DNA of 64,000 bases from CALWOS01 sp963595735 (GCA_963595735.1 CAVBJJ010000002.1:57797-121796), one strand, 5' to 3'; shown: positions 26,514 to 35,848, numbered from the stretch's first letter. A program made the numbers and translations. Notes: generated by a model from the sequence alone, not told the origin.

Positions 26514-26543
26514 GTTGTACCACGACCCATGGACATTTGTCAA
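26514..26543 (-). promoter_or_regulatory. promoter of the thioesterase gene
   Basis: On the minus strand a perfect TTGACA (complement at 26538-26543) and TACAAC (complement at 26514-26519) are 18 bp apart, about 125 bases upstream of the start. Confidence 0.6.
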
Positions 26544-26704
26544 CGAATTTTATTGTGAACGGCGATACAAATCGAATACTACATGAATATTTATACATCT
26601 CCTTGGCGTATCTTATAAATTTCCATCTTTGTTTTTGTGCGATATGCACATGGTTTTCCGGGAAAGCATTGTGACATTTTTTTATTTTCCTGTGGAAATC
26701 GCTC

Positions 26705-26733
26705 TTGTGCTTTGTATTTCTATCCGATATAAT
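26705..26733 (+). promoter_or_regulatory. promoter of the pyc-birA operon
   Basis: TTGTGC at 26705-26710 and a perfect TATAAT at 26728-26733, 17-bp spacer, about 60 bases before the pyc start. Confidence 0.75.
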
Positions 26734-26799
26734 AAAAATTAAACTATCTACCGCGGAGCTGTTTGGTTTTCCGCAATTTTCTTTAGGAGGTAAGCCTTT

Positions 26800-29700
26800 A
26801 TGCCCCTGAAAAATATCAAGAAAGTCCTGGTTGCCAACCGTGGCGAGATTGCCGTTCGTATTCTCCGTGCCTGTCACGATCTGGGTCTGAACACTGTTTC
26901 TATTTATTCCAAAGAAGATATCTATGCCCCTTTCCGCACCTGCGCGGACGAGTCCTATGTCATCGGGGAAAACCTCAGTCCGCTGGGCGCTTACCTGGCC
27001 ATTGACGAGATCATCGAGCTGGCGCAGCGCAAGGGCGTGGACGCCATCCACCCCGGCTACGGCTTCCTGTCCGAGAACGCCGACTTTGCCGCCGCCTGTG
27101 AAAAGGCCGGCATCATCTTCATCGGCCCCTCCTCCAAGGTGCTGGGTAATATGGGCGACAAGCTCTGCGCCAAGGCTCTGGCCAAGCGCTGCGGCATTCC
27201 CACCATCCCCGGCAGTGAGGATCCCCTGGAGTCTGCGGAGGCAGCCGCCGACCTGGCGGACAGCTTCGGCTATCCCGTTATCCTGAAAGCCGCCGGCGGC
27301 GGCGGCGGACGCGGTATGCGCCGCTGCGACAGTCGCGAGGAAGTGCTGACCAATTTCCCCCTGGTCAAGGGCGAGGCGGAAAAGGCCTTCAGCAGCGGCG
27401 ACATCTTTGTGGAAAAGTTCCTGGTGGAGCCCAAGCACCTGGAGGTGCAGGTGCTGGCGGACAGCTTTGGCAACACCGTGCACCTGTTCGAGCGCGACTG
27501 TTCTCTGCAGCGCCGCTTCCAGAAGGTCGTGGAGTTCACCCCCGCTTTCTCCGTGCCGCTGGAGGTACGCAAAAAGCTCTGGGCGGACGCGGTCAAGGTT
27601 GCCAAGGAGGTCGGCTATGTTAACGCCGGCACCGTGGAGTTCCTGGTGGACAAAGAGGGGAACTACTACTTTATTGAAATGAACCCCCGTATTCAGGTGG
27701 AGCACACCATCACCGAAATGGTCACCGGCATCGACTTGGTGCGCAGCCAGATCCTCATTGCCGACGGCCAGCCCCTGTCTGCGCCGCTGATCGGCATCAA
27801 TAGCCAGGACGATGTGACCACCCGAGGCTATGCCATCCAGTGCCGTGTTACCACGGAAGACCCCCTGAACAGCTTTGCCCCCGACACCGGCAAGATCACC
27901 CACTACCGCTCCGGCGGCGGCTTCGGCGTGCGTCTGGACGGCGGCAACGCCTATACCGGCGCGGTCATCAGCCCCTACTACGACAGCCTGCTGGTCAAGA
28001 TCACCACAACGGACAGCAGCTTTGAGGGCGCCTGTGCCAAGGCGATCCGCGCCCTGAGCGAGACCCATGTGCGCGGCGTAAAGACCAACATGGCCTTTAT
28101 CGGCAATATCCTCAATCATCCCACCTTCCGGGCGGGCAAATGCCACACCAAGTTCATTGACGAGACCCCGGAGCTGTTCCAGATCGCCGACCCCAAGGAC
28201 GGCGCGACCAAGATTCTGAAATACATCGGCAACATTGTGGTCAACGACCCCTCTGCCGGTAAGTTCATGTACGAATCCCCCCGGAAGCCTAAGATCACCG
28301 GCCAGCGTCCCGAGGGACTCAAGCCGCTGCTGGACAGCAAGGGTCCCGAGGCCGTCCGGGATTGGGTTCTGGCGCAGAAAAAGCTGCTGCTGACCGACAC
28401 CACCATGCGTGACGCCCACCAGAGCCTGCTGGCCACCCGTATGCGCACCCGGGACATGATCCGCTGCGCCGGCGCCATCAGCGAGATCCTGGGCGACGCC
28501 TTCTCCCTGGAGATGTGGGGCGGCGCGACCTTTGATGTGGCCTATCGCTTCCTGGCCGAGGACCCCTGGGAGCGCCTGGATATCCTCCGGGAGCGCATTC
28601 CCAACATCCCGTTCCAGATGCTGCTGCGCGGCGCAAACGGCGTGGGCTATGCCAACTATCCCGACAATGTGATCCGGGAGTTCATCCGTCAGGCCGCCAA
28701 GGGCGGAATCGATGTGTTCCGTGTGTTCGACAGCCTCAACTGGCTGCCCGCCATGGAGGTCTCTCTGGAGGAGGTCATCTCCTGCGGCAAGCTGGCGGAG
28801 GCCGCCATTTGCTACACCGGCGATATCCTCGACCCCAAGCGGGACAAATACACGCTGCAATACTATGTCAATCTGGCCAAGGAGCTGGAAAAGCGCGGCG
28901 CACACATTCTGGGCATCAAGGATATGTCCGGTCTGCTCAAGCCTTATGCCGCAAAAAAGCTGATCAAGACCCTCAAGGAGGAGGTCGGCCTGCCCATCCA
29001 CCTGCACACCCACGATACCAGCGGCAACCAGGTTGCTGCCTATCTGATGGCGGCGGAGGCCGGCGTGGACATTGTGGACACCGCCATGCCCAGCCTGAGC
29101 AGCCTGACCAGCAACCCCAGCATGGCTTCTGTCATCGCCGCCCTGCAGCACACCGAGCGGGACACCGGCTTTGACCTGCACCGCATTGAGGAGATGAACG
29201 AGTACTGGGAGGATGTGCGCAAGCGCTATGTCAGCTTTGAGAGCAACATCAAGGCTCCCATGACCGAGATCTACCGCTATGAGCTGCCTGGCGGCCAGTA
29301 CACCAACCTCCGTCCCCAAGTGGAAAGCCTGGGTCTGGGTCATCGTTTCGACGAAGTGCGCGAGATGTTCGTCACCGTCAACCAGCTGCTGGGCGATATC
29401 ATCAAGGTCACGCCCTCCTCGAAAATGGTGGGCGACATGGCCATCTTCATGGTGCAGAACGACCTGACGGCGGAGAACATTCTGGAAAAGGGCAAAACGC
29501 TCAACTTCCCCGACAGCGTTGTCAGTTACTTCAAGGGCATGATGGGTCAGCCCGCCGGCGGCTTCCCGAAGGAGCTGCAGGCAGTCGTCCTCAAGGGCGA
29601 AACGCCCATCACCTGCCGCCCCGGCGAGCTGCTGGAGCCTGCGGACTTCGACAAGGTACGGCAGCATCTGGAAAGCTTTGGCGCAGAGGCAAACGACCGG

Positions 29701-30222
29701 AATGTGATCAGCTGGTGCCTGTATCCCAAGGTGGTGGAAAACTTCCTCAAGCACCGCAACGAGGACTACTACCTCACCTGCCTGGGCAGCCATGTGTTCT
29801 TCCACGGTCTTGCCGTGGGCGAGACCTGCAAGGTCAGCCTGGCAGAGGGTAAGACCCTGGTCATCAAATATCTGGGCGCCGGTGACCCCGACGAAAAGGG
29901 TTACCGCACCGTCAACTTCCTGCTCAACGGCGCCCGCCGGGATGTGGAAGTGCTGGATCAGTCCATGGAAACCGAGACCGAGCGCGTGGTCATGGCCGAT
30001 CCCGATGTGCCCGGCCAGATCGGCGCGGCCATCCCCGGCGTGGTCAGCAAGCTGCTGGTCAAGGTCGGCGACAAGGTCGAGGAGGGTCAGACCCTTGCCG
30101 TAGTGGAAGCCATGAAGATGGAAACCGCCGTTGCCGCCCGCTTTGCCGGTACCGTCTCCTCCATCCGTGTGGAGGCCGGCCAGCACATCAAGGCCGGTGA
30201 GCTGCTGCTGGTGGTGGATTGA
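26800..30222 (+). CDS. pyc: pyruvate carboxylase
   Basis: 1140 aa, the usual length for the single-chain enzyme. Biotin carboxylase domain 1 to about 450 (ANRGEIAVRILRA, ATP-grasp GGGGGRGMRR, and EMNPRIQVEHTITE), a carboxyltransferase domain from about 530 (TTMRDAHQSLLATRMRTRDM; metal-binding HLHTHDTSG), a tetramerisation segment, and a C-terminal biotinyl domain with the modified lysine in EAMKMETAV. It carboxylates pyruvate to oxaloacetate using bicarbonate and ATP, replenishing the TCA cycle and feeding gluconeogenesis or aspartate synthesis. TTAGGAGG precedes the ATG. The next gene encodes the ligase that biotinylates it, overlapping by one base. Confidence 0.97.
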   Translation: MPLKNIKKVLVANRGEIAVRILRACHDLGLNTVSIYSKEDIYAPFRTCADESYVIGENLSPLGAYLAIDEIIELAQRKGVDAIHPGYGFLSENADFAAACEKAGIIFIGPSSKVLGNMGDKLCAKALAKRCGIPTIPGSEDPLESAEAAADLADSFGYPVILKAAGGGGGRGMRRCDSREEVLTNFPLVKGEAEKAFSSGDIFVEKFLVEPKHLEVQVLADSFGNTVHLFERDCSLQRRFQKVVEFTPAFSVPLEVRKKLWADAVKVAKEVGYVNAGTVEFLVDKEGNYYFIEMNPRIQVEHTITEMVTGIDLVRSQILIADGQPLSAPLIGINSQDDVTTRGYAIQCRVTTEDPLNSFAPDTGKITHYRSGGGFGVRLDGGNAYTGAVISPYYDSLLVKITTTDSSFEGACAKAIRALSETHVRGVKTNMAFIGNILNHPTFRAGKCHTKFIDETPELFQIADPKDGATKILKYIGNIVVNDPSAGKFMYESPRKPKITGQRPEGLKPLLDSKGPEAVRDWVLAQKKLLLTDTTMRDAHQSLLATRMRTRDMIRCAGAISEILGDAFSLEMWGGATFDVAYRFLAEDPWERLDILRERIPNIPFQMLLRGANGVGYANYPDNVIREFIRQAAKGGIDVFRVFDSLNWLPAMEVSLEEVISCGKLAEAAICYTGDILDPKRDKYTLQYYVNLAKELEKRGAHILGIKDMSGLLKPYAAKKLIKTLKEEVGLPIHLHTHDTSGNQVAAYLMAAEAGVDIVDTAMPSLSSLTSNPSMASVIAALQHTERDTGFDLHRIEEMNEYWEDVRKRYVSFESNIKAPMTEIYRYELPGGQYTNLRPQVESLGLGHRFDEVREMFVTVNQLLGDIIKVTPSSKMVGDMAIFMVQNDLTAENILEKGKTLNFPDSVVSYFKGMMGQPAGGFPKELQAVVLKGETPITCRPGELLEPADFDKVRQHLESFGAEANDRNVISWCLYPKVVENFLKHRNEDYYLTCLGSHVFFHGLAVGETCKVSLAEGKTLVIKYLGAGDPDEKGYRTVNFLLNGARRDVEVLDQSMETETERVVMADPDVPGQIGAAIPGVVSKLLVKVGDKVEEGQTLAVVEAMKMETAVAARFAGTVSSIRVEAGQHIKAGELLLVVD

Positions 30223-30941
30223 TGCTCCACCGCTTCCCGGTACTGGAATCGACCAACACCACGGCCAAGCAGCTGGCAGCGACGCAGCCCCTGCCCCTTG
30301 CCGTGCTGGCGGAGCGCCAGTGCGGCGGGCGGGGACGGCTGGGGCGCAGCTTTGCCTCCGCCCCCGGCGGGCTGTATTTCAGCTATGCCTTTCGTCCCCC
30401 CTGCGATCCCACCCTTGTGCCGGGGCTGACCCTGCTGGGTGCGCTGGCCATGGCGGATGCGCTGGAGCAGCTGGGCTGTCCCCGCCCCGCCATCAAGTGG
30501 CCCAACGACCTGCTTTTGCAGGACAAAAAGATCTGCGGCATCCTCACGGAGGCCGTGTCCTGCAAGGAGCTGCTGATCGTCATGGGATTTGGGGTAAACC
30601 TGACAAACGAGCTGCCCCCGGAGCTGTCCCATGCGGCCAATCTGCAAAGCCTGCTGGGTCATGCGCCGACGCCGGAGCTGCTGGCGGAAACGCTGATCGA
30701 CTGTCTGGAGCAGGTGTTCCGGGAACCCCGCGACCGGGTCATGTCCCGCTATCGGACGGACTGCATCACCCTGGGACAAACCGTTACCGTGACCGGTACG
30801 GACGGCAAGGTCTTTGCCGGAACAGCGGTGGATGTGCAGCCGGATGGTGCGCTGTCTGTCAAGACCGCCGCCGGAATCGTCCCCATCCGCTCCGGGGAAG
30901 CCAGCATTTCCGGAAGCCCCATCCCCCACGAGTACAACTGA
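30222..30941 (+). CDS. birA: biotin-[acetyl-CoA/pyruvate carboxylase] ligase, catalytic type
   Basis: 239 aa. Biotin protein ligase that activates biotin as biotinyl-AMP and attaches it to the carboxylase lysine. The substrate-binding loop GGRGRLGRSF lies near 33-42, with IKWPNDLLLQDKKICGILTE in the core and a small C-terminal SH3-like domain (GTAVDVQPDGALSV). It has no N-terminal helix-turn-helix, so it is not the repressor type. Its ATG is nested in the pyc stop (TGATG), giving tight coupling with its main substrate. Confidence 0.94.
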   Translation: MLHRFPVLESTNTTAKQLAATQPLPLAVLAERQCGGRGRLGRSFASAPGGLYFSYAFRPPCDPTLVPGLTLLGALAMADALEQLGCPRPAIKWPNDLLLQDKKICGILTEAVSCKELLIVMGFGVNLTNELPPELSHAANLQSLLGHAPTPELLAETLIDCLEQVFREPRDRVMSRYRTDCITLGQTVTVTGTDGKVFAGTAVDVQPDGALSVKTAAGIVPIRSGEASISGSPIPHEYN

Positions 30942-30946
30942 TACAA

Positions 30947-30998
30947 AAAATCCCTCGGCATCAGAGCTTCTCTTTTCTCTCCGATGCCGAGGGATTTT
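30947..30998. terminator. bidirectional terminator between birA and spoIIR
   Basis: A 16-bp stem AAAATCCCTCGGCATC / GATGCCGAGGGATTTT with A and T runs on the two sides. It serves birA on the plus strand and spoIIR, whose stop codon abuts it, on the minus strand. Confidence 0.9.
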
Positions 30999-31639
30999 CA
31001 TTTGTCTGTTTTGGTGCGCATTTCCTGTCTGCGCGCGCCCCACCAGTCCAGCAGCCAGAAACGCAGCTGACAGCCCTTGTCCGCCTCGGTGATAAGGGCG
31101 ATATCCTCCTGCGCCAGGCAGGCAGTCTCCAGCGCCTTTGTCCCGCCGGCCTCCGCGCACAGGGGCGGAAACACCACGCACCACCAGTTGTGTCCCTGCC
31201 CCTCTCCCAGCACGACCTGGAGGCTTCTGTATTCCCCCGCTGGCAGGGAAAAGCTCTCATAGTCCCGGTGGGGATAGTATTCCTCCGTCAGACGAATGTG
31301 TACCGCCCGATCTCCCGCTGCCTGCTCCGCCGCACGCTGCAGCGCCGGCATGGCCTGCCGCAGCTGTTCTTCCGCCGCCGCGGCGTCCGTGGTCTCGGCC
31401 AGAATGGGGCGCAGACAGGCCAGCACCGCATCCCGCACCTGCAATTTGACCGCCTGCTCCGCTTCCGTGTCGTCCACTGCCACGATGTGCAGGCGGATCA
31501 GCTTTTCCGCCAGATCGCTCTGCCGGGACGCTGCCCAGGCGCCCGTACCCAGGCTGAGACAAAATGCCAGCAGCAACGCCAGCTCCCAGACTCGCAGCCA
31601 GCCAAAGCGCCTTTGTAATTTCTGCTTCATAAAAAACAC
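30998..31639 (-). CDS. spoIIR: stage II sporulation protein R
   Basis: 213 aa. SpoIIR is made in the forespore under sigma-F and secreted across the septum, where it triggers SpoIIGA to process pro-sigma-E in the mother cell. It has an N-terminal signal or anchor (about 15-37) and the family core: KLIRLHIVAVDDTEAEQAVK, VRDAVL, YPHRDYESFSLPAGEYRSLQVVLGEG and NWWCVVFPPLC. Its presence shows that the organism belongs to an endospore-forming lineage. Start is GTG 31639 with AAGGA upstream, or ATG 31630. A candidate sigma-F promoter lies 23 bases upstream. Confidence 0.93.
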   Translation of the reverse strand: MFFMKQKLQRRFGWLRVWELALLLAFCLSLGTGAWAASRQSDLAEKLIRLHIVAVDDTEAEQAVKLQVRDAVLACLRPILAETTDAAAAEEQLRQAMPALQRAAEQAAGDRAVHIRLTEEYYPHRDYESFSLPAGEYRSLQVVLGEGQGHNWWCVVFPPLCAEAGGTKALETACLAQEDIALITEADKGCQLRFWLLDWWGARRQEMRTKTDK

Positions 31640-31673
31640 CGCCGATCCTTCTTTTGTCTGAAGTATCGGCGGT
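31634..31673 (-). terminator. terminator after ispE overlapping the spoIIR start region
   Basis: On the minus strand, ACCGCCGAT and ATCGGCGGT form a 9-bp stem around an 18-base loop, followed by gTTTTTT, which lies at the spoIIR start codons. Confidence 0.78.
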
Positions 31674-31690
31674 TTTGCCTGTTTTTATAC
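31662..31690 (-). promoter_or_regulatory. candidate sigma-F promoter of spoIIR
   Basis: On the minus strand GTATA (complement at 31686-31690), a 15-bp spacer and GCCGATACT (complement at 31662-31670) match the sigma-F consensus GTATA-15-GGnnAnnnT at all but one defined position. The -10 element is the 5' arm of the ispE terminator. Confidence 0.5.
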
Positions 31691-31707
31691 GATGCTTGGC
31701 GCTTTTT

Positions 31708-32580
31708 TTACCGGCTAAGTCCCGGCAGGGGACAGCAGAGATAGCACTCCCGGTAGCTTTTCTGCAATTGCTTTCGCGCCCGCTCGCCCTCGTGACGGCG
31801 GCGAAACAGGCCAAACACGGCGGAGCCGGTTCCGGTCATTTCCGCGCCCAGAGCGCCATGCTCCAGCATAATGCGGCGGATTTCCTGCACCGTCCCGGCA
31901 TATTTCTCCGGCAGCACGGTGGTGAATACATTATACATCGCGCCGCCCAGAGCCTCCAGATCCTTTCGCTCCAGCGCACGGATCACCGCCGGGGTATCCG
32001 GATGTCCTGCCGCGCCCTGCTCGTCCAAACGGCCAAACAGGCTGGGTGTGGAGATGGAAAAGCGCGGCTTGCAGATCAGGATGTGACACTTGGGCATCGG
32101 CGGCAGGGGACTGAGCTTTTCGCCCTTTCCCTGCGCCAGCATGGTGCCGCCGCGAATGCAGTACGGCACATCCGCCCCCAGCGCCAGCCCCAGCTCCTCC
32201 AGCCTTTCCCAGGACAGCCCGGCCTCCAGCAGGGCGTTCATGCCGCGTAGCACCGCCGCCGCGTCCGCCGAGCCGCCGGCCATGCCCGCCCCCACGGGGA
32301 TACGCTTGGTCAGGCGGATGTCCACCCCGGCGGTGCTGCCCACAGTGTCCAGAAACAGCCGGGCGGCACGCCAGGCCAGATTGCGGGCATCGCAGGGCAG
32401 AAAATGCCGGTCGGTGCTGACGGTGATCCGGTTATCCGGACGCAGCTGCAGGCGCACGGTATCGCACAGATCCACGCTTTGCATGATCATTTCCATGGCG
32501 TGATAGCCGTCCGGCAGCGTCTCCAGCACATCCAGAGACAGGTTCAGCTTGCCAAAGGCCAGCTCTGTCAGGCGTTTCAT
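31708..32580 (-). CDS. ispE: 4-diphosphocytidyl-2-C-methyl-D-erythritol kinase
   Basis: 290 aa GHMP-family kinase of the non-mevalonate isoprenoid pathway; it phosphorylates CDP-methylerythritol at the 2-hydroxyl. An N-terminal KLNLSLDVLETLPDGYH motif and the ATP-binding loop PVGAGMAGGSADAAAVL near 90-107 are intact, with the C-terminal GAEMTGTGSAVFGLF third motif. It overlaps the apgM stop by four bases (ATGA), so the two genes are coupled. Confidence 0.95.
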   Translation of the reverse strand: MKRLTELAFGKLNLSLDVLETLPDGYHAMEMIMQSVDLCDTVRLQLRPDNRITVSTDRHFLPCDARNLAWRAARLFLDTVGSTAGVDIRLTKRIPVGAGMAGGSADAAAVLRGMNALLEAGLSWERLEELGLALGADVPYCIRGGTMLAQGKGEKLSPLPPMPKCHILICKPRFSISTPSLFGRLDEQGAAGHPDTPAVIRALERKDLEALGGAMYNVFTTVLPEKYAGTVQEIRRIMLEHGALGAEMTGTGSAVFGLFRRRHEGERARKQLQKSYRECYLCCPLPGLSR

Positions 32581-33800
32581 TTGGAAAACAGCAGGGGCAT
32601 CAGGTCAACGCCCGCATTCACAAAGGGGCCGCCCACGGCGTTCTTTTCCGTGTAGCACAGGCCGCTGCCCTTGGTTTCCCGGCTGTCATAGATGATATAG
32701 GGAACCGGGTCGCCGTTGTGGGAGCCATCAGAGGTCAGGGTCAGGTGATCGGACAGCACCAGCACGCGGAAGTCCTCGCCCGCGGCCTCCAGCGCCTGCA
32801 GAATAGGCGCGACGATCCGGCTGTCCAGATTCTCGATGGCCTGGATCTTGCCGGGCAGGTCGCCGTTGTGGGTACACTCATCGGGCGCTTCCAGATGCAC
32901 GGCGGCAAAGTCGTGGGTCTGGAGCGCAGCCAGGGTGGCCTCCACCTTGCCCTCATAGTTGGTGTTCAGCTCCGCGTTGGCGCCCTCCACCAGAATCACA
33001 TCCAGCCCCATCAAGCGGGCGATGCCGTGGCACAGGGGCACGGCGCTGACCACCGCGCCGTTGTGGTGGTTCTGCTCCACAAAGTTCGGCAGCGCGGCGG
33101 CGGTTCCCTCCGCCCAGAACCAGATGCCGTTTGCCGGCAGCTGCCCCTTGGCACGGCGCGCCTCGTTGATGGGATGGTGATCCAGGATCTGGTTCGCCTT
33201 TTCCATCAGGTCGGAAAGCAGCTTCGCGTTCTCGCAGCCGCTGGGCAGATTGTCCCCCACCCGCTCGGTCAGGTGATCATGAGGCGGCGCCATTTTGATG
33301 CCCCGGATATCCGCGCCGGTCTGCACGGCAATGTGGCGATAGGAATCCGTGGGATACACCCGCAGCCCGGCGGCCTCTGCCAGGGGCTGGAACTCCGGAT
33401 GGGCAAACAGCGCCTCCACCAGCTGCCGCCCCTGGGTGTCCGTCAGGCCGGCGCTGTGGGAGACGATGGTCTTGTCGACAAACGCGCCGCCCTCGGACAG
33501 GCAGACATTGTTGCAGCGATAGGCGGCGTCACCGGGCTGGAGCGCAATGCCCTGGGCTGCGGCCTCCAGCGGGGCGCGGCCGGAATAGCACTTCCGGGGA
33601 TCGCTGCCGAAAATGGACATGATGGCCGTGTCGCTGCCGGGAGGAAAGCCCTCCGGCACCGTGCGCGCCAGTCCCAGCGTGCCGCACTGCGCCAAGCGGT
33701 CGATATTGGGCTTTTTGGCCGCTTCCAGCGGGGTTTTATCGCCCAGTTGGGGCACGGGATGATCCGCCATACCATCACCGATCACAAGCAGGTATTTCAT
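32577..33800 (-). CDS. apgM: cofactor-independent phosphoglycerate mutase, archaeal (ApgM) type
   Basis: 407 aa from ATG 33800, which follows the binding site GGAACAAAAGAG; a longer frame to 33890 runs into the promoter and is rejected. Alkaline-phosphatase superfamily enzyme interconverting 3- and 2-phosphoglycerate in glycolysis. Metal and nucleophile motifs are VIGDGMADH at the N-terminus and PPGSDTAIMSIFG with the phosphoserine position near residue 60, plus the late VLSDHLTLTSDGSHNGDPVP metal-binding segment. The length and motif set match the short archaeal-type family rather than the 510-aa GpmI. Confidence 0.92.
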   Translation of the reverse strand: MKYLLVIGDGMADHPVPQLGDKTPLEAAKKPNIDRLAQCGTLGLARTVPEGFPPGSDTAIMSIFGSDPRKCYSGRAPLEAAAQGIALQPGDAAYRCNNVCLSEGGAFVDKTIVSHSAGLTDTQGRQLVEALFAHPEFQPLAEAAGLRVYPTDSYRHIAVQTGADIRGIKMAPPHDHLTERVGDNLPSGCENAKLLSDLMEKANQILDHHPINEARRAKGQLPANGIWFWAEGTAAALPNFVEQNHHNGAVVSAVPLCHGIARLMGLDVILVEGANAELNTNYEGKVEATLAALQTHDFAAVHLEAPDECTHNGDLPGKIQAIENLDSRIVAPILQALEAAGEDFRVLVLSDHLTLTSDGSHNGDPVPYIIYDSRETKGSGLCYTEKNAVGGPFVNAGVDLMPLLFSK

Positions 33801-33854
33801 AATGCTCTTTTGTTCCTTTCCGTAATTTTCCAAACAGGAAGTAAATACATCAAT

Positions 33855-33883
33855 ATTATACTCCTTTCCCCCACAACTTGCAA
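33855..33883 (-). promoter_or_regulatory. promoter of the apgM-ispE operon
   Basis: On the minus strand TTGCAA (33878-33883) and a perfect TATAAT (complement at 33855-33860), 17-bp spacer, about 45 bases before apgM. Confidence 0.75.
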
Positions 33884-33964
33884 TCCGCACAAGGGGGAAA
33901 ATTACTGGGAAAGAATTCCCGCCTGACCGCTGATTCTGTTTTTTTCAAAAATTTTCGTTTTTCT

Positions 33965-33994
33965 GTGGCATTTCCACGACAAAATTGGTATACT
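33965..33994 (+). promoter_or_regulatory. promoter of fhs with extended -10
   Basis: TATACT at 33989-33994 is preceded by TG in TTGGTATACT, an extended -10; the -35 (GTGGCA, 33965-33970, 18-bp spacer) is weak. The start codon is about 50 bases downstream. Confidence 0.58.
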
Positions 33995-34051
33995 CGATGT
34001 ACCAAGAGAGTTTGCGCCCCGGTGCGCAGGAAAACAGGAGGAAAATTGACT

Positions 34052-35815
34052 ATGCTCGACCCCACCGTTTGCAAAGACTGGGAAATCGCGGAGGAAGCGG
34101 AAAAGACCCTGCCCTCTGTGGAAGAATTCCGGGAAAAAATGGGGCTGCTGCCGGAGGAGATCATCCCCTATGGCAAGACCCCCAAGCTGGATTTTATCAA
34201 GATCATGGAACGCCTGAAGGATAAGCCCGACGGCAAATTCATCGAAGTGACCGCCATCACCCCCACACCCCTGGGCGAGGGTAAGTCCACCACCAGCCTG
34301 GGTCTGATCCAGGGTCTGGGCAAGCTGGGCAAGAATGTGGGCGGCTGCCTGCGTCAGCCCTCCGGCGGCCCCACCATGAATGTCAAGGGCACCGCTGCCG
34401 GCGGCGGCAACGCCCTTTTGATCCCCATGACCGAGTTCTCTCTGGGTCTGACCGGAGATATCAACGACATCACCAACGCCCACAACCTGGGCATGGTCGC
34501 CCTCAACGCCCGGATGCAGCACGAGCGCAACTACGATGACGAGCGCCTGAAAACCATCGGCATCAAGCGGCTGGACATCGACCCCGAGCGCGTGGAGTGG
34601 AACTTCGTCATGGACTTCTGCTGCCAGGCGCTGCGGAAAATGAAGATCGGTCTGGGCGACGGCCCCCGGGACGGCTTCCCCATGACCACCCGCACCAACA
34701 TCGCCGTCTCCAGCGAGCTGATGGCGATCCTGTCCGTTGCCAAGGATCTGCCCGACCTGCGGGAGCGCATCGGCAACATCGTCATGGCCTATGACAAGCA
34801 GGGCAAGCCCGTCACGGCGGAGGATCTGGAGGTCGCCGGCGCCATGACCGCCTGGATGCGCAACTGCATCAACCCCACCCTGTGCTATACCGTGGAGCAT
34901 CAGCCCTGCCTGGTTCACGCCGGCCCCTTTGCCAACATCGCCATCGGCCAAAGCTCCATCATCGGCGACCGTCTGGCGCTGAAGCTGTTTGATTACCATG
35001 TGACCGAGTCCGGCTTCGGTGCGGACATCGGCTTTGAAAAGTTCTGGAATGTCAAGTGCCGTCTGTCCGGCCTGAAACCCCATGTTTCCGTTGTGGTGGC
35101 CACCATCCGCGCCCTGAAGATGCACGGTGGCGGCCCCGAGGTGCGTCCCGGCCGTCCCCTGCCCGAGGCCTACACCCAGGAAAATCTGGAGCTGCTGGAA
35201 AAGGGCTGCGCCAACCTGTTCCATCATGTGGACAATGTGCGCAAGTCCGGCATCAAGCCCGTGGTGTGCATCAACAAGTTCTATACCGACACGGACGCCG
35301 AGGTGGCGCTGATCCGCCGTCTGTGCGCCGAGCGGGGCGTGCGCTGCGCTCTGAGCGAACACTGGCAGTTCGGCGGCGAGGGTGCGCTGGAGCTGGCGCA
35401 GGCCGTCATCGACGCCTGCGAGGAGCCCCAGGAGGACATCCACTATCTGTACGATCTGGACACCCCCCTGCGGGAGCGCGTGGAGCGTATCGCCCGGGAG
35501 GTCTACGGTGCGGACGGCGTGGACTGGGCGCCTCTGGCCCTGGAAAAGGCGGAGCGCTTTGAAAGCGATCCCAAGTACAAGGACTACTGCACCATGATGG
35601 TCAAGACCCATCTGTCCCTGTCCCATGATCCCGACCTGAAGGGCGTTCCCAAAAACTGGCGGCTGCCCATCCGGGATATTCTGGAGTACGGCGGCGCCAA
35701 GTTCCTCTGCCCCATGGCCGGCTCCATCAGCATGATGCCCGGCACCGGCAGCAACCCCGCCTACCGCCGCATTGATGTGGACACCAAGACCGGTAAGGTC
35801 TCCGGCCTGTTCTAA
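34052..35815 (+). CDS. fhs: formate-tetrahydrofolate ligase
   Basis: 587 aa. ATP-dependent ligation of formate to THF, giving 10-formyl-THF, the entry to the folate one-carbon pathway. The nucleotide-binding loop TPTPLGEGKSTTSLGL lies near 69-84, followed by RQPSGGPTMNVKGTAAGGG and the family core LTGDINDITNAHN. C-terminal motifs (GYx-like loop LCPMAGSISMMPGTGSNPA) are intact. Length and motifs are nearer to the monofunctional enzyme typified by eukaryotic C1-THF synthase than to the classical clostridial enzyme. AGGAGG precedes ATG 34052; the open frame upstream to 33878 covers the promoter. It heads an fhs-fchA-folD set. Confidence 0.95.
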   Translation: MLDPTVCKDWEIAEEAEKTLPSVEEFREKMGLLPEEIIPYGKTPKLDFIKIMERLKDKPDGKFIEVTAITPTPLGEGKSTTSLGLIQGLGKLGKNVGGCLRQPSGGPTMNVKGTAAGGGNALLIPMTEFSLGLTGDINDITNAHNLGMVALNARMQHERNYDDERLKTIGIKRLDIDPERVEWNFVMDFCCQALRKMKIGLGDGPRDGFPMTTRTNIAVSSELMAILSVAKDLPDLRERIGNIVMAYDKQGKPVTAEDLEVAGAMTAWMRNCINPTLCYTVEHQPCLVHAGPFANIAIGQSSIIGDRLALKLFDYHVTESGFGADIGFEKFWNVKCRLSGLKPHVSVVVATIRALKMHGGGPEVRPGRPLPEAYTQENLELLEKGCANLFHHVDNVRKSGIKPVVCINKFYTDTDAEVALIRRLCAERGVRCALSEHWQFGGEGALELAQAVIDACEEPQEDIHYLYDLDTPLRERVERIAREVYGADGVDWAPLALEKAERFESDPKYKDYCTMMVKTHLSLSHDPDLKGVPKNWRLPIRDILEYGGAKFLCPMAGSISMMPGTGSNPAYRRIDVDTKTGKVSGLF

Positions 35816-35848
35816 GTTCTGCCAAAAAGTCCGGGACTTTGGGGGCAA

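Larger units (their letters stand above)
26388..26799. other. 412-base divergent intergenic region
   Basis: AT-rich gap between the thioesterase and pyc. It holds the minus-strand promoter at 26514-26543 and the plus-strand promoter at 26705-26733. The stretch between them (26545-26700) has no recognisable gene or riboswitch. Confidence 0.6.

Noticed and set aside
26500..30186. 1228-codon open frame opposite pyc
   Set aside because: Shadow of pyruvate carboxylase on the other strand, with the same biased composition and no ribosome binding site.
33801..34051. THF riboswitch upstream of fhs
   Set aside because: The gap holds two promoters and lacks the conserved THF riboswitch core as I know it.
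33902..35848. 648-codon open frame opposite fhs
   Set aside because: Shadow of formate-THF ligase; no recognisable domain and no promoter.
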